A DNA stretch of 64,000 nt from an uncultured Pelagibacteraceae bacterium (GTDB lineage Bacteria; Pseudomonadota; Alphaproteobacteria; Pelagibacterales; Pelagibacteraceae): positions 44,111-108,110 of the forward strand of contig CACHMJ010000002.1 in the NCBI GenBank assembly GCA_902580895.1, in the 5' to 3' direction. This document shows positions 29,368-37,113 of the stretch, piece after piece. The position numbers were made by a program, and so were the translations under genes. The notes below the pieces were generated by a model. That model made no database searches and had not been told where the DNA came from. It worked only from the letters and a program-made list of their open reading frames with translations. The first letter of the stretch is position 1, and each line of letters starts with the position of its first letter.

Positions 29368-29541
29368 TTAACTTTAATAATATTTAGATTTGTTTTATGC
29401 AAAAAAATTATGAATTTTATTGGATTTTGTAAATATTAATCACTTACAGGTTGAAACTCAAAATAAGCACAAATTACCTCATTATAAGACTGAAATATTG
29501 AAAGTAAGCCAAATATTTGTTTCAATTCAAATTATAAAAAT

Positions 29542-30279
29542 ATGCCTAGAAAAAAAACAAAACAAAAAAATTTAAAAAAAAGTAACGGGATAGTAAAGAT
29601 TGCTAATCTAGCTCCAAAATCTTTTTTAAGTAATGCTTTTTCTAATTATAAAAAAAATAAAGAGCTTAATAAAATTAAGGCTATCAAATTAGAAAAATTA
29701 AAAGAAAAAAATCAAATCCTTAAAGAACGAAAAGATCTTAAAGTTTGGGAAGAAAGACTTATAAAAGAAAGTAATAAATTAAAATTTAGTGAAGATGAAT
29801 TAAGATTAAAAGAAAAAGAAATTAAAATCAAAGAAGAAACTCAAAAGCTAGAAGCGTCGCGATTGGTAAAAAAAGATGAAGAATTGATATTAATAAGTAA
29901 GGAATTAAGAGCTAAAGAAAAGGAATTAAAGCTTAGAGATGAAGCACAAAATAGAAGAGATATCGATTTGAAAGTTAGAGAAGAAGAGCAAAGAAACCTT
30001 GAGCTTAAAGAAAAAAGAAGAAAAGAGAGAACCTTAAAAATGATTAAGGAAGAGGAGGAAAAACAGAAAGAGCTTGAGTATATTAAAATAAAAGAGTGGG
30101 AAGAAAAATTTGATAGAGAACAAAAAGCAAAAGAACATAGAGAAAATTTAAGAGAGGAAAGATTAAGACAAAGAGAATTAGAAAAACTTCAATCTTTTGA
30201 AAAAAAAGAGACTTCTGTTGATAAAAACCTTTCTTCTGGATTAGAAAAATTTAAAATAGATGTTACAAAAGAAAATTAA
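29542..30279 (+). CDS. Predicted long coiled-coil protein, unknown function
   Basis: I do not recognise this 245-residue protein. From about residue 45 to 220 it is almost entirely charged (K, E, R) with regular leucines, so it should form one long alpha-helical coiled coil or a single charged helix. The first 35 residues are basic and asparagine-rich, and the last 25 look disordered. There is no signal peptide, membrane helix or cysteine. It is a single-gene unit: 174 bases upstream without another gene, and its stop overlaps the convergent amidinotransferase by 4 bases. The steady codon use across this length and the conserved-looking reading frame support a real gene. Confidence 0.7.
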   Translation: MPRKKTKQKNLKKSNGIVKIANLAPKSFLSNAFSNYKKNKELNKIKAIKLEKLKEKNQILKERKDLKVWEERLIKESNKLKFSEDELRLKEKEIKIKEETQKLEASRLVKKDEELILISKELRAKEKELKLRDEAQNRRDIDLKVREEEQRNLELKEKRRKERTLKMIKEEEEKQKELEYIKIKEWEEKFDREQKAKEHRENLREERLRQRELEKLQSFEKKETSVDKNLSSGLEKFKIDVTKEN

Positions 30280-31397
30280 TTTTTCTGATTAGGAAAATAA
30301 TCCTTTAAATCACCTTCTCTATAAACATCTGCTGTGCAACAATGAACACCACCGCCAAATGCATATGCATCCCTCAATTCAACTGGAACAACTTCCATTC
30401 CCAACTTGTCAAGTTGTTCAGCTTGGTAAACTTCACTTTTTTCAACACAAACTGTTTTTGGATCAAGAACTAAAACATTCATGGATAACCATACTGATGA
30501 ATAACAAAGTGGGGGTGGTTCGTTATGAGCAGGTTGAGCACTATCGATTATTTTCCACCCATTATCTTCAAATAATTTTCTTTGTTCTTTTGGAAGCCTT
30601 CTTTGAGGATTATTTATAATTAGTCCTTCTTTAATTGGTGTAAAAGTTGCATCTATATGAATTGGGTAAGGATCTCCGGGAAAATTGACTGCATGAACTC
30701 TATGATCTCTAAAATGTCTTTTTAACCAATCAATACCTTTAAGATTAGTAGTAAACCCATGTTGAACCACCAAATCTTTACCAAATCTTAGAACATCAGC
30801 TGCATCAAATAATGGTTCTTCCTCAGTCGTTACAAAGTATTTTTTTTCAGTCCATTCTAATCTTTTTTCAACACCGATCTTATCCGACAAATAATCCTCA
30901 CGGTAATCAGCATCTGTTAATCTAGGCTTTGGAGCAGTCTCATGACGCATATTCTTATCTTGTTCAAAATATTTTTTAATAAGAGGTCTATAATTTAAAT
31001 ATTCAAACCATCTACATCTATAACTCATTGTTGCTTCGAGCATTTCATTGCCTACTGTAAGTATGATATCTCTTGCTGGCATACATCCAAACATACTTTC
31101 AACTTCCCAATCTGGAGTAGAAATTTTTTGATTATGATTTAGTGGAACAGGTCGATCAACTTTAATTCCTCTTTTTTCCAACATTGATGCAAAATTGTTT
31201 AATAATTCATTTGCTTTATCAACTGTATCTTTAGTACGTGGTCCATGTGAACCTTTCATATCTGAATCTTCAGGCACTTTAGCGTCTAAAGCAGGTTCTG
31301 GTGCAGGTATACAGCAACCATCCGCTTTTCCAACAATAACGTGTTTCAGTGGATCCCATTCATTCCAGCTATTAACAATGATTTTATCTTTACTCAT
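30276..31397 (-). CDS. Glycine amidinotransferase (AGAT-like)
   Basis: Probably moves the amidino group of arginine to glycine or a related amine, giving guanidinoacetate and ornithine. The 373 residues match vertebrate AGAT/GATM closely: LFDAADVLRFGKD (about 196-208), the catalytic HIDATF with H247 and D249, WLSMNVLVLDPK, and GGGVHCCTADV with the nucleophile C353. Human AGAT has a second cysteine three residues later; here it is alanine. Related amidinotransferases can use other amine acceptors, so the exact product is uncertain. A DMT permease sits 12 bases upstream on the same strand. Confidence 0.85.
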   Translation of the reverse strand: MSKDKIIVNSWNEWDPLKHVIVGKADGCCIPAPEPALDAKVPEDSDMKGSHGPRTKDTVDKANELLNNFASMLEKRGIKVDRPVPLNHNQKISTPDWEVESMFGCMPARDIILTVGNEMLEATMSYRCRWFEYLNYRPLIKKYFEQDKNMRHETAPKPRLTDADYREDYLSDKIGVEKRLEWTEKKYFVTTEEEPLFDAADVLRFGKDLVVQHGFTTNLKGIDWLKRHFRDHRVHAVNFPGDPYPIHIDATFTPIKEGLIINNPQRRLPKEQRKLFEDNGWKIIDSAQPAHNEPPPLCYSSVWLSMNVLVLDPKTVCVEKSEVYQAEQLDKLGMEVVPVELRDAYAFGGGVHCCTADVYREGDLKDYFPNQKN

Positions 31398-31409
31398 GTT
31401 TCTACTTAA

Positions 31410-32315
31410 TTAGTTTAAAGCTATATATCTTTTATTCCATCGCATTACCAAACTGTAATAAATTAATGAAATAAATAGAAAAAATCCTCCAACTATAGTG
31501 AAAGTGTCAGGTACTTCATTTATACCCAAGATTGGTAACCATACCCAAAAAATTCCTCCAATGACTTCTGTTAATGATAATAAAGTCAATTCAGCTGCAG
31601 GAATAGCTTTTGAACCAATTGAGTATAAAATTAAACCCATACAAACTAAAGTTCCATGAAGAGAAAATAAAGCACCATTGTAACTTGTTGAAAAAAATAC
31701 TTGTTTAGTACTCAGGAGCACTACAGATGCAAAAACAAAACAAAAAAAACCTGAAAAAGCTACTGTAGTAAACTTAGGAGTTTCAGTTCTCCATCTCAAA
31801 GTAACAGAAAAAACTGAAAATCCAATCGATGAAAGCATTCCAAAAACAAAACCAATAACAGAATTAGATCCTGAACTTCCAAAGGCCATAATTATTATTC
31901 CAACAGTTGCAATAAAAATAGATATCCAAACATTTAATGAAATTTTTTCCTTAAGAAATAAAAAAGCAAGAAGCGCAGTAAAAAAAGGCATTGCTGCTAA
32001 ACAAAGCAAAGTAATTGCAGCTGACGTATTAGTAATTGAGTAAATAAAACTAATCATTGCAATTCCTAGACCTGTTCCACCTATTATTCCTGAGTAACCC
32101 ATCTTGAGATAATTTTTATAAAATTTCATCCCTTCTTCAAAATAAAGATAAAGATTTAAAAGAATAAAAATTGTTAATCCCCTTCCAAATATATACTGCC
32201 ATGGTACCTGGTTAGGATTATCCATATATCTCACAACAAGAGGGCCAAAAGACCATAAAATTCCCGCAAACAAAACTACTGGAACTGCGATTTTTGGATT
32301 TTTTAATTCAAGCAT
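31410..32315 (-). CDS. DMT-family (EamA) permease before amidinotransferase
   Basis: Ten-helix EamA transporter of 301 residues with two internal repeats (SAAITLLCLAAMPFFTALLAF and AAELTLLSLTEVIGGIFWVWL, each within its half). It is first in a two-gene operon with the amidinotransferase, 12 bases apart. This suggests it moves the enzyme's substrate or product, such as a guanidino compound, but this is inference from position. It is divergent from the NifU-like gene across 142 bases. Confidence 0.8.
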   Translation of the reverse strand: MLELKNPKIAVPVVLFAGILWSFGPLVVRYMDNPNQVPWQYIFGRGLTIFILLNLYLYFEEGMKFYKNYLKMGYSGIIGGTGLGIAMISFIYSITNTSAAITLLCLAAMPFFTALLAFLFLKEKISLNVWISIFIATVGIIIMAFGSSGSNSVIGFVFGMLSSIGFSVFSVTLRWRTETPKFTTVAFSGFFCFVFASVVLLSTKQVFFSTSYNGALFSLHGTLVCMGLILYSIGSKAIPAAELTLLSLTEVIGGIFWVWLPILGINEVPDTFTIVGGFFLFISLIYYSLVMRWNKRYIALN

Positions 32316-32457
32316 TTGGGAAGATTAAATCTAAAAATTTACAACTACAACAAAAATGAGATAGCTTTATCTTAAATATAACTTTTCCATTTTAAGTTGT
32401 GTTGAGCCTATTTCTATTCTTGATTGGTTTTTATTTGTCATGTAATTAAAAATTAAT

Positions 32458-32856
32458 ATGGATTTAGAGGTGCTAAGTATTGCTGCAAACACAGATAACA
32501 ATAGAAATATTGAGAACCGGACACATGTCTCAAAGTTAAAAAATTCGGTGTGCGGGGATGAAATGCAAATAGAGCTTATATTAAAAAATGAAAAAATTTT
32601 AGACTTTGGGTATCAAGGTAAATCTTGTGTATACTGCCAAGCATCAGCCAGTTTATTATCGAAAATTTCTATAAATAACAAAAGAGAAAAAATTAACGAT
32701 TTATGTGATAAAGCTGAATTATATTTTAATGATGATGTGAAAATTATAGATAAAAATTGGAATTCTTTGAAAAAGTTGATTAAGAAGAAAAATATCAATA
32801 AAAAAGATTGTATATTGTTACCTTTCAAAACTTTAAAAAAAATAGTATCAAGTTAA
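32458..32856 (+). CDS. NifU/IscU-like Fe-S cluster scaffold
   Basis: A 132-residue protein of the NifU N-terminal/IscU/SufU fold, which holds nascent Fe-S clusters. The three cluster cysteines are present: C32 in VCGDEM (with the stabilising aspartate D34), C57 and C60 in CVYCQAS, and C118 in DCILLPFKTL. The spacing matches the SufU-like alphaproteobacterial form rather than E. coli IscU. No suf or isc genes are adjacent. The next gene begins 3 bases later. Confidence 0.83.
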   Translation: MDLEVLSIAANTDNNRNIENRTHVSKLKNSVCGDEMQIELILKNEKILDFGYQGKSCVYCQASASLLSKISINNKREKINDLCDKAELYFNDDVKIIDKNWNSLKKLIKKKNINKKDCILLPFKTLKKIVSS

Positions 32857-32859
32857 ATT

Positions 32860-33324
32860 ATGGGTAATCTAAAACAATCTCTTTTAGCTGGTCTATTTTC
32901 AATAATTACAATTGGAATTTTAACTTTCCTAACTTATAGAACAGATTTTGGGATCTTTCTGTTAGCCTCATTTGGATCATCCATGGTTTTACTTTATGGA
33001 TATCCTGAAAGTCCATTTGCCCAACCAAAAAATGTTTTTTTTGGTCATTTAGTTACCGCCATCGTAGGTTTACTTTTTTTAAACTATGTTCCATTGCCAA
33101 TCTTTTTAACTATACCATTGGCAGTAGGATTTGGGGTTGGATTAATGATCCTATTAAATGTTACTCACCCACCTGCAGGTGGTAATCCAATAATAGTTAT
33201 TATTGGTAGTGTCTCTTTTGATTACTTGCTAAGTCCTGTAATATCAGGATCAGTTATAATTATTATTTTTGCAATAATTATTAACAAATTTATTTTGAAA
33301 AAATCTTATCCAAGCCAAAAATAA
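32860..33324 (+). CDS. HPP family integral membrane protein
   Basis: A 154-residue membrane protein with four or five helices. The HPP signature THPPAGGNP lies near residue 105, and PESPFAQPKN near 50. Some HPP proteins have been linked to nitrite transport in chloroplasts and cyanobacteria; that role is not shown here. It is 3 bases downstream of the NifU-like gene. Its stop is 4 bases from the stop of a small ORF on the other strand. Confidence 0.83.
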   Translation: MGNLKQSLLAGLFSIITIGILTFLTYRTDFGIFLLASFGSSMVLLYGYPESPFAQPKNVFFGHLVTAIVGLLFLNYVPLPIFLTIPLAVGFGVGLMILLNVTHPPAGGNPIIVIIGSVSFDYLLSPVISGSVIIIIFAIIINKFILKKSYPSQK

Positions 33325-33328
33325 TTTT

Positions 33329-33412
33329 TTATGAAATTATAAAATTATTTTCAATAAGAAGACCTATTAATATTCCTATTGCTAATGCTATAATTAATTT
33401 CTTCTTATTCAC
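33329..33412 (-). CDS. Small single-helix ORF after livM (27 aa)
   Basis: A 27-codon ORF starts with GTG, and that GTGA overlaps the TGA stop of the livM gene by 4 bases, the classic arrangement for coupled translation. It encodes a basic start (MNKKK), an unbroken hydrophobic stretch (LIIALAIGILIGLLI) and a short polar tail (ENNFIIS). This would make one membrane-spanning helix. It fills most of the space between livM and the convergent HPP gene. I know no named family for it. A similar ORF follows the second livM of this window. Confidence 0.45.
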   Translation of the reverse strand: MNKKKLIIALAIGILIGLLIENNFIIS

Positions 33413-34476
33413 TTTTTAAATACTGGAGATTTTACACCTTTAATACCTGATGAAGATAATTTTGATTTCATACTTTGCTTAAGATTTTCCCAAAGCTTAG
33501 CCATTCCTAAAGGTTCATAAATCATAAATATTATCATCAATAGACCAAATATTACCTGTTCGATTGATGAAATAATTGTAGCATCAATAGCTCCGTGAAA
33601 TACATTGTTTCCTATAGCATTTAAAAGAACTGGAAAAAGCAAAATAAATGCTGCCCCTATAAAAGCACCATTTATAGTCCCAAGTCCGCCAAGAATGCAC
33701 ATGAATAGAATTTTAAAAGATAACTTAATATCAAAAGCTACTGGCTCTAAAGATTTTAGATAACAAAATGCAAAAAGAGCACCAGCTACACCACAATAAA
33801 ATGCACTAATAGCAAATGCTTGAACTTTAGTTCTTAATAGTGAAACCCCCATAGACTCAGCAGCAATATCCATATCTCTAACTGCCATCCAATTTCTGCC
33901 TGTGCTTCCTCTTGCCATATTCATAGCTAATAAAGTTAAAATTGTGGTCACAGCCAAACATACAAAATACATAGCTAATGGAGTTGTAAATGGTTTTCCT
34001 AAGATAACTATATCTTGTGCAGTTATAATCCCTGATGAGTCATAGTTTTTAAACCATCCAAATTTATCTATCATCCATATAATAAAAAACTGTGAGGCTA
34101 ATGTTGCTACCATAAGATAAATTCCCCTTACTTTTAAACTTGGTAGACCAAACAAAATTCCAAAAGCTGCAGCAATTAAACCTGAAACTATCAGTGAGCC
34201 AACAAAACCAAGATCAGGTACTCGTAAAATAAGATTAAACATTGCGAAAGCACCTGCAGCCATAAACCCAGCAGCACCCAAAGCTAATTGTCCCGTATAC
34301 CCCATTACAATTTGTTGTCCAATAGTAGCTAATGCCAGGCAAAGCCAAGGAATTAATATGGAGGTGTACCAATACTCTGTTTTAATAAATGTCGGTATTA
34401 TTAATACACTTAAAACCATACAAACAGCTAAGTTGATCAGGTCTTTTTTTGTGTAAGTCATAAAAATTGGTTTCAT
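33409..34476 (-). CDS. livM: LIV-type ABC transporter permease (LivM-like), system 1
   Basis: Inner-membrane permease of a hydrophobic amino-acid/amide-type ABC importer. The 355 residues have about eight to ten helices and the LivM-type motif YTGQLALGAAGFMAAGAF near residues 62-79, and the ATPase-contact region NWMAVRDMDIAAESMGVS near 195-212. The C-terminal 25 residues are a basic tail. It is next to last in a livJ-livF-livG-livH-livM operon, 3 bases after livH. The substrate of the system is not evident from sequence. Confidence 0.88.
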   Translation of the reverse strand: MKPIFMTYTKKDLINLAVCMVLSVLIIPTFIKTEYWYTSILIPWLCLALATIGQQIVMGYTGQLALGAAGFMAAGAFAMFNLILRVPDLGFVGSLIVSGLIAAAFGILFGLPSLKVRGIYLMVATLASQFFIIWMIDKFGWFKNYDSSGIITAQDIVILGKPFTTPLAMYFVCLAVTTILTLLAMNMARGSTGRNWMAVRDMDIAAESMGVSLLRTKVQAFAISAFYCGVAGALFAFCYLKSLEPVAFDIKLSFKILFMCILGGLGTINGAFIGAAFILLFPVLLNAIGNNVFHGAIDATIISSIEQVIFGLLMIIFMIYEPLGMAKLWENLKQSMKSKLSSSGIKGVKSPVFKK

Positions 34477-34479
34477 AAA

Positions 34480-35388
34480 TTAAACTCTCCTAATAATTTT
34501 TTCTCCAAATAAACCTTCCGGTCTATATAATAAAAAGAATATTGCTAATACGTAGGGAGCCCAACCTTCAATAGCTCCTCCGAAAAACGGTCCAATATAA
34601 ACCTCTAATATTTTTTCTACTGCCCCAATAATTAAACCTCCAATAATTGCGCCTGGGATTGATGAAAAACCACCTATAATTAAAACTGGCAAAGCTTTTA
34701 AAGCAAGATCAACAAGAGCAAATTGTACGCCAGCTCTAGCTCCCCACATACATCCAGCTACTAAAGCTACTACACCAGCAGCAGACCAAACTAATAACAT
34801 TATGTGTTTTAAAGGAATACCTATGGAACTCGCTGCACCTGCATCATCTGCAACGGCTCTCAAACCTAATCCAATTTTTGTATATTTGAATAATAAAAAC
34901 AGACCAATAATCATTATAGCTGCAACTAACCCAGCAGTAATATCAAGTGCACTAATAAATAATTTTAAATTATCTGCAATCCATGGCACTGGAAAATCTC
35001 CTATGCCTAAATCTAATCTTCTTACTTCCACTCCCCATGCTGCTTGAGCAAGTCCCTCTAAAACATATCCTAAGCCAATTGTGGCCATTAACACTGTATC
35101 TTCACTAGCATTCATCAAAGGTCTTAAAACCAATCTTTCAGTGCAAAGACCAACAACAACCATCAAAAAAGCAGCTAGAATAAACGCGAGTACAAAAGGT
35201 ATATTAAAATCTTGCATGAAACCACAGAAAGCAAGTACTGAGAAAAAAACCATAGCTCCTTGTGAAAAGTTAAATGTTGCTGAAGCTTTAAAAATAAGAA
35301 CAAATCCTAAAGCAACTAAAGAGTACATTGTCCCAGCAAGTAAACCACCAACCAGAACTTCCATAAAAAATAATAGTTCATTTGCCAT
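34480..35388 (-). CDS. livH: LIV-type ABC transporter permease (LivH-like), system 1
   Basis: Partner permease of LivM. The 302 residues show the family start GLLAGTMYSLVALGFVLIFK and FNFSQGAMVFF, then the EAA-like loop GLGLRAVADDAGAASSIGIP near residues 175-194. About eight helices are expected. It lies 9 bases after the livG stop and 3 before livM, within the same transcript. Confidence 0.9.
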   Translation of the reverse strand: MANELLFFMEVLVGGLLAGTMYSLVALGFVLIFKASATFNFSQGAMVFFSVLAFCGFMQDFNIPFVLAFILAAFLMVVVGLCTERLVLRPLMNASEDTVLMATIGLGYVLEGLAQAAWGVEVRRLDLGIGDFPVPWIADNLKLFISALDITAGLVAAIMIIGLFLLFKYTKIGLGLRAVADDAGAASSIGIPLKHIMLLVWSAAGVVALVAGCMWGARAGVQFALVDLALKALPVLIIGGFSSIPGAIIGGLIIGAVEKILEVYIGPFFGGAIEGWAPYVLAIFFLLYRPEGLFGEKIIRRV

Positions 35389-35397
35389 ATTATAATC

Positions 35398-36192
35398 CTA
35401 GTGTTCCACTCCTAAGTAAGCATCTATTACTTTTTGATTTGCCATTATTTCATCTGGTGTTCCATCACCAATAACTTTGCCATAATCAAGTACAACCACT
35501 CTATCAGATATATCCATTACCACTCCCATATCATGCTCGATTAAAACCATTGTTGTGCCAAGTTCATCATTTACCTTTAAAATAAATCTACACATATCTC
35601 TTTTTTCTTCGACATTCATTCCAGCCATTGGCTCATCCAATAGAATTATTGACGAGTCAGTCGCAAGAGCTCGACCTAACTCAACCTTTTTTTGTAATCC
35701 ATAAGGAAGTTTCCCAACTGGCGTATCTTTAATGTCTTCTATCTCCAAAAAACTTATTATTTCTTCTGATCTCTCTCTATTTAATTTTTCCTCTTTTTTT
35801 ACTTTTGGAAGTTGTAAAGCTACCTCAAGGAAATTTGTTTTTGTATGAAGTTTTCTACCTACTAGAATATTATCCAGTACTGACATTCTTTTAAATAGGG
35901 CTAAGTTTTGAAATGTTCTAGATAGACCCATTTGAGCCATGATATTCGGGGTTATATTAGGCACTACTTGTCCTCTAAAAGATACAGTTCCTTGTTGGGG
36001 CTTATAAATTCCATTAATACAGTTTAACATTGAGCTTTTTCCAGCTCCGTTAGGTCCAATTATCGCTCTAACCTCGTGCTCAAGAACGTTAAATGAAGTG
36101 TCAGTAATAGCCTTAACACCCCCAAAAGCGAGTGAAATATTATTTACCTCTAATATTGGCTTTCCTATTTTAAACTTTCTTTCGTATGCCAT
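35398..36192 (-). CDS. livG: LIV-type ABC transporter ATP-binding protein (LivG-like), system 1
   Basis: ATPase subunit of 264 residues. It has Walker A IIGPNGAGKSS, a Q-loop region, Walker B IILLDEPMAGMN and the H-loop IEHDMGVVMDI. The ABC signature is LPYGLQKKVELGRAL instead of LSGGQ, as in one known branch of LivG proteins. The C-terminal GTPDEIMANQKVIDAYLG is the LivG tail. It follows livF by 2 bases. Pairing with livF as a heterodimer is expected. Confidence 0.92.
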   Translation of the reverse strand: MAYERKFKIGKPILEVNNISLAFGGVKAITDTSFNVLEHEVRAIIGPNGAGKSSMLNCINGIYKPQQGTVSFRGQVVPNITPNIMAQMGLSRTFQNLALFKRMSVLDNILVGRKLHTKTNFLEVALQLPKVKKEEKLNRERSEEIISFLEIEDIKDTPVGKLPYGLQKKVELGRALATDSSIILLDEPMAGMNVEEKRDMCRFILKVNDELGTTMVLIEHDMGVVMDISDRVVVLDYGKVIGDGTPDEIMANQKVIDAYLGVEH

Positions 36193-36194
36193 CT

Positions 36195-37010
36195 TTAATT
36201 AATTTTTTTGTTTAAACTTTCCTCTTTAAGAACATCTCTAAAGTTTTTTCTCCCTTTTTTTGATATACCTAAGTACAATTCTTTTACTTTATCATTATTT
36301 AATAAACTTTGCGCAGTCCCCTCAAGCATGACTTTGCCCGTTTCAATGATGTAACCATAATCAGAATTTTTTAATGCAATATTAGTATTTTGTTCAGCAA
36401 GCAAAATACTAACTCCTTCTTTTTGATTTAACTCTTTTACAATATTAAAAATCTCAGCAACTAATTGAGGTGCTAAACCCATTGTTGGCTCGTCTAATAA
36501 CAACATTTTAGGTTTTGCCATCATTGCTCTTGCAACTGCAATCATTTGTTGTTCTCCACCTGATGTAAATGCTGCTTGACTTTTTCTTCTCTCTTTTAGT
36601 CTTAAAAAATAAGTATAAATTTTCTCTAATTCTTGATCAATATCTCCTTTAGATAATTTTCTTGAATAAGCTCCAGAAATAATATTTTCCTCAACAGTTA
36701 AATGACCAAAACATCTTCTACCCTCTAATACTTGTACCATTCCAAGACCAACCATTTGAGATGGGTTTTGTTTTTCTATGGAGTTTCCATCATAATCGAT
36801 TGATCCTTTTGTAACTTTACCTCTTTCGGAGGCTAACATAGTTGAGACAGCTTTTAATGTCGTACTTTTACCTGCTCCATTTGCTCCTAATAAAGCAACT
36901 ACTTTTCCTTTGGGAACTTTTAAAGAAACATCATGTAAAGCTAAAATAACGTTGTCATACATTACCTCAATATTTTTTATATCAAGAATGTTTACAGAAT
37001 TATCGCTCAT
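36195..37010 (-). CDS. livF: LIV-type ABC transporter ATP-binding protein (LivF-like), system 1
   Basis: Second ATPase of the importer, 271 residues from the ATG at 37010. An in-frame TTG 16 codons upstream is rejected because it falls inside the hairpin after livJ. Walker A is LLGANGAGKST, the signature FTSGGEQQMIAVARA, Walker B MLLLDEPTMGLAP. The typical LivF tail (LNNDKVKELYLG) is followed by an extra 25 charged residues. It is separated from the binding-protein gene by a strong inverted repeat, which could lower its expression relative to livJ. Confidence 0.9.
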   Translation of the reverse strand: MSDNSVNILDIKNIEVMYDNVILALHDVSLKVPKGKVVALLGANGAGKSTTLKAVSTMLASERGKVTKGSIDYDGNSIEKQNPSQMVGLGMVQVLEGRRCFGHLTVEENIISGAYSRKLSKGDIDQELEKIYTYFLRLKERRKSQAAFTSGGEQQMIAVARAMMAKPKMLLLDEPTMGLAPQLVAEIFNIVKELNQKEGVSILLAEQNTNIALKNSDYGYIIETGKVMLEGTAQSLLNNDKVKELYLGISKKGRKNFRDVLKEESLNKKIN

Positions 37011-37039
37011 TAGTTTTTTATCTACTTTAATTTTGTTTA

Positions 37040-37082
37040 AATGGGAAGTTTGAAACAATTAAAATTGTTTAAACTTCCCATT
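37040..37082 (-). terminator. Hairpin between livJ and livF
   Basis: A near-perfect inverted repeat of about 20 bases (arms from aatgggaagttt, one bulged base) with a 2-base centre lies just downstream of the binding-protein gene. There is no T-run after it, so it is more likely a 3'-end stabiliser or partial terminator than a full intrinsic terminator. Such hairpins often raise binding-protein mRNA over permease mRNA. A second AT-only palindrome (about 37092-37117) covers the livJ stop codon. Confidence 0.6.
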
Positions 37083-37113
37083 ATTGTGAACATTAATTAA
37101 TTAAATTAATTAA

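Noticed and set aside
29368..29541. Possible small ORFs or RNA between cmk and the coiled-coil gene
   Set aside because: Only ORFs of 8-11 codons, no stable stem, and no convincing promoter pair; nothing supportable.
34802..35395. Plus-strand ORFs of 81 and 104 codons
   Set aside because: They mirror the livH coding frame; composition is that of an antisense shadow and neither resembles a protein family.
37011..37058. Upstream TTG start for livF
   Set aside because: The start would fall inside the hairpin after livJ and add 16 residues not seen in LivF proteins.
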